DNA of 21,957 nt, from assembly GCA_036566745.1 (NCBI GenBank), contig DATCVR010000114.1, positions 1 to 21,957 of the forward strand, read 5' to 3'. Under the pieces are notes generated by a model, which was not told the origin of the DNA, made no database searches, and worked only from the letters and a program-made list of their open reading frames with translations. Positions 21,711 to 21,957 of the stretch are shown piece after piece. The DNA comes from DATCVR01 sp036566745. Lineage in GTDB: Bacteria; Actinomycetota; Actinomycetes; Jiangellales; Jiangellaceae. Every line of letters begins with the position of its first letter. Position 1 is the first letter of the stretch. A program made the position numbers and the translations under genes.

Positions 21711-21957
21711 GTGGCCCCCACCGGCCCGCAGGCGGGTTTCGGACCGAACGAATGGCTCGTCGACGAGCTCTACGACAGCTGGCTGAAGGATCCCTCGAGT
21801 GTTGATCCGGCCTGGTCGGAGTTCTTCAAGAACCGATCCGGGCAGAGCGCCCCCGACCAGACCACCCGGCGCCAGACGGTCGCCACAGCACCCGATGCGA
21901 GGACATCCGTGACCACCGAATCCGCCACCGCCACCCCGGCCGCCCCGGCCAAGCCCG
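21711..21957 (+). CDS. kgd: Multifunctional 2-oxoglutarate decarboxylase/dehydrogenase E1 (Kgd), N-terminal part
   Basis: The frame is open from GTG 21711 to the window edge (82 codons), so only the N-terminus is present. It matches the start of mycobacterial-type Kgd/SucA: FGPNEWLVDELYDSWLKDPS, then SVDPAWSEFFK, followed by an Ala/Thr/Pro-rich linker leading to the acyltransferase-like domain. The full enzyme (about 1,200 residues) is a ThDP-dependent decarboxylase fused to a succinyltransferase-like domain. It acts on 2-oxoglutarate and produces succinic semialdehyde or succinyl-CoA with E2/E3 partners in the TCA cycle. A GAAGG Shine-Dalgarno lies 5 nt before the GTG. The identity of the full-length gene is inferred from this short but distinctive segment. 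Confidence 0.88.
   Translation, partial: MAPTGPQAGFGPNEWLVDELYDSWLKDPSSVDPAWSEFFKNRSGQSAPDQTTRRQTVATAPDARTSVTTESATATPAAPAKP

Noticed and set aside
21395..21721. 108-codon minus-strand open frame in the TPM/kgd intergenic region
   Set aside because: It lies across both divergent promoters and the palindromes, has high Cys/Trp/Arg content and no recognisable domain; probably not a gene.
1..21957. Search for CRISPR arrays, insertion sequences, tRNA or rRNA genes
   Set aside because: No regularly spaced repeats, transposase-like frames with terminal repeats, or tRNA/rRNA-like segments were seen by eye; composition is uniform, giving no sign of a mobile island.

Overview
This is a high-GC window with dense, mostly ATGA-linked or overlapping genes, many GTG starts, and families typical of Actinobacteria: deazaflavin (F420)-type oxidoreductases, an MmyB-type regulator, a streptogrisin-like protease, LPxTG/LAxTG wall-sorting signals, and the start of a mycobacterial-type Kgd 2-oxoglutarate decarboxylase. 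The set fits a Nocardioidaceae-like actinobacterium (Nocardioides/Aeromicrobium type); that placement is an inference from gene content, not from a marker gene.

Layout. 1-287: no supported gene, ending in a TetR-type operator. 288-1378: a TetR regulator and a translationally coupled F420-type reductase. 1385-2239 (minus): an MmyB-type HTH regulator, divergent from a PPOX-class flavin/F420 protein and an aldo/keto reductase (2336-3825). 3898-7249: two exported, wall-anchored proteins that share the same pair of Ig-like modules. The second also carries a complete streptogrisin-type protease with pro-domain; the first has no enzyme domain. 7351-9339: an aldehyde dehydrogenase of the succinate-semialdehyde type and a small flavodoxin-fold reductase. 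9399-11428: an aldose-1-epimerase-like protein coupled to a PLP trans-sulfuration enzyme. 11475-17279 (minus): a complete cydABDC cytochrome bd operon. 17383-18351: a PadR regulator divergent from cydA, and an antisense-overlapping four-helix membrane protein. 18516-21350 (minus): a large TPM-domain membrane protein followed by PspA, an envelope-stress pair. 21711-end: the start of kgd.

The most interesting system is the cytochrome bd operon. CydA keeps the haem ligands and oxygen-site acids but lacks the recognisable quinol-binding Q-loop motif. CydB has replaced all three conserved Asp residues of the proton pathway (by Asn, Leu and Trp). This looks like a divergent bd-type oxidase whose electron donor and proton route should differ from the E. 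coli enzyme. A PadR-type regulator sits divergently, and a perfect palindrome covers both the regulator's -35 and the cydA -10.

Two patterns recur. First, five genes (three of them regulators) have a TANNNT -10 box 6-7 nt before the start codon, the layout of leaderless transcripts. Second, two convergent gene pairs end in a hairpin that contains both stop codons.
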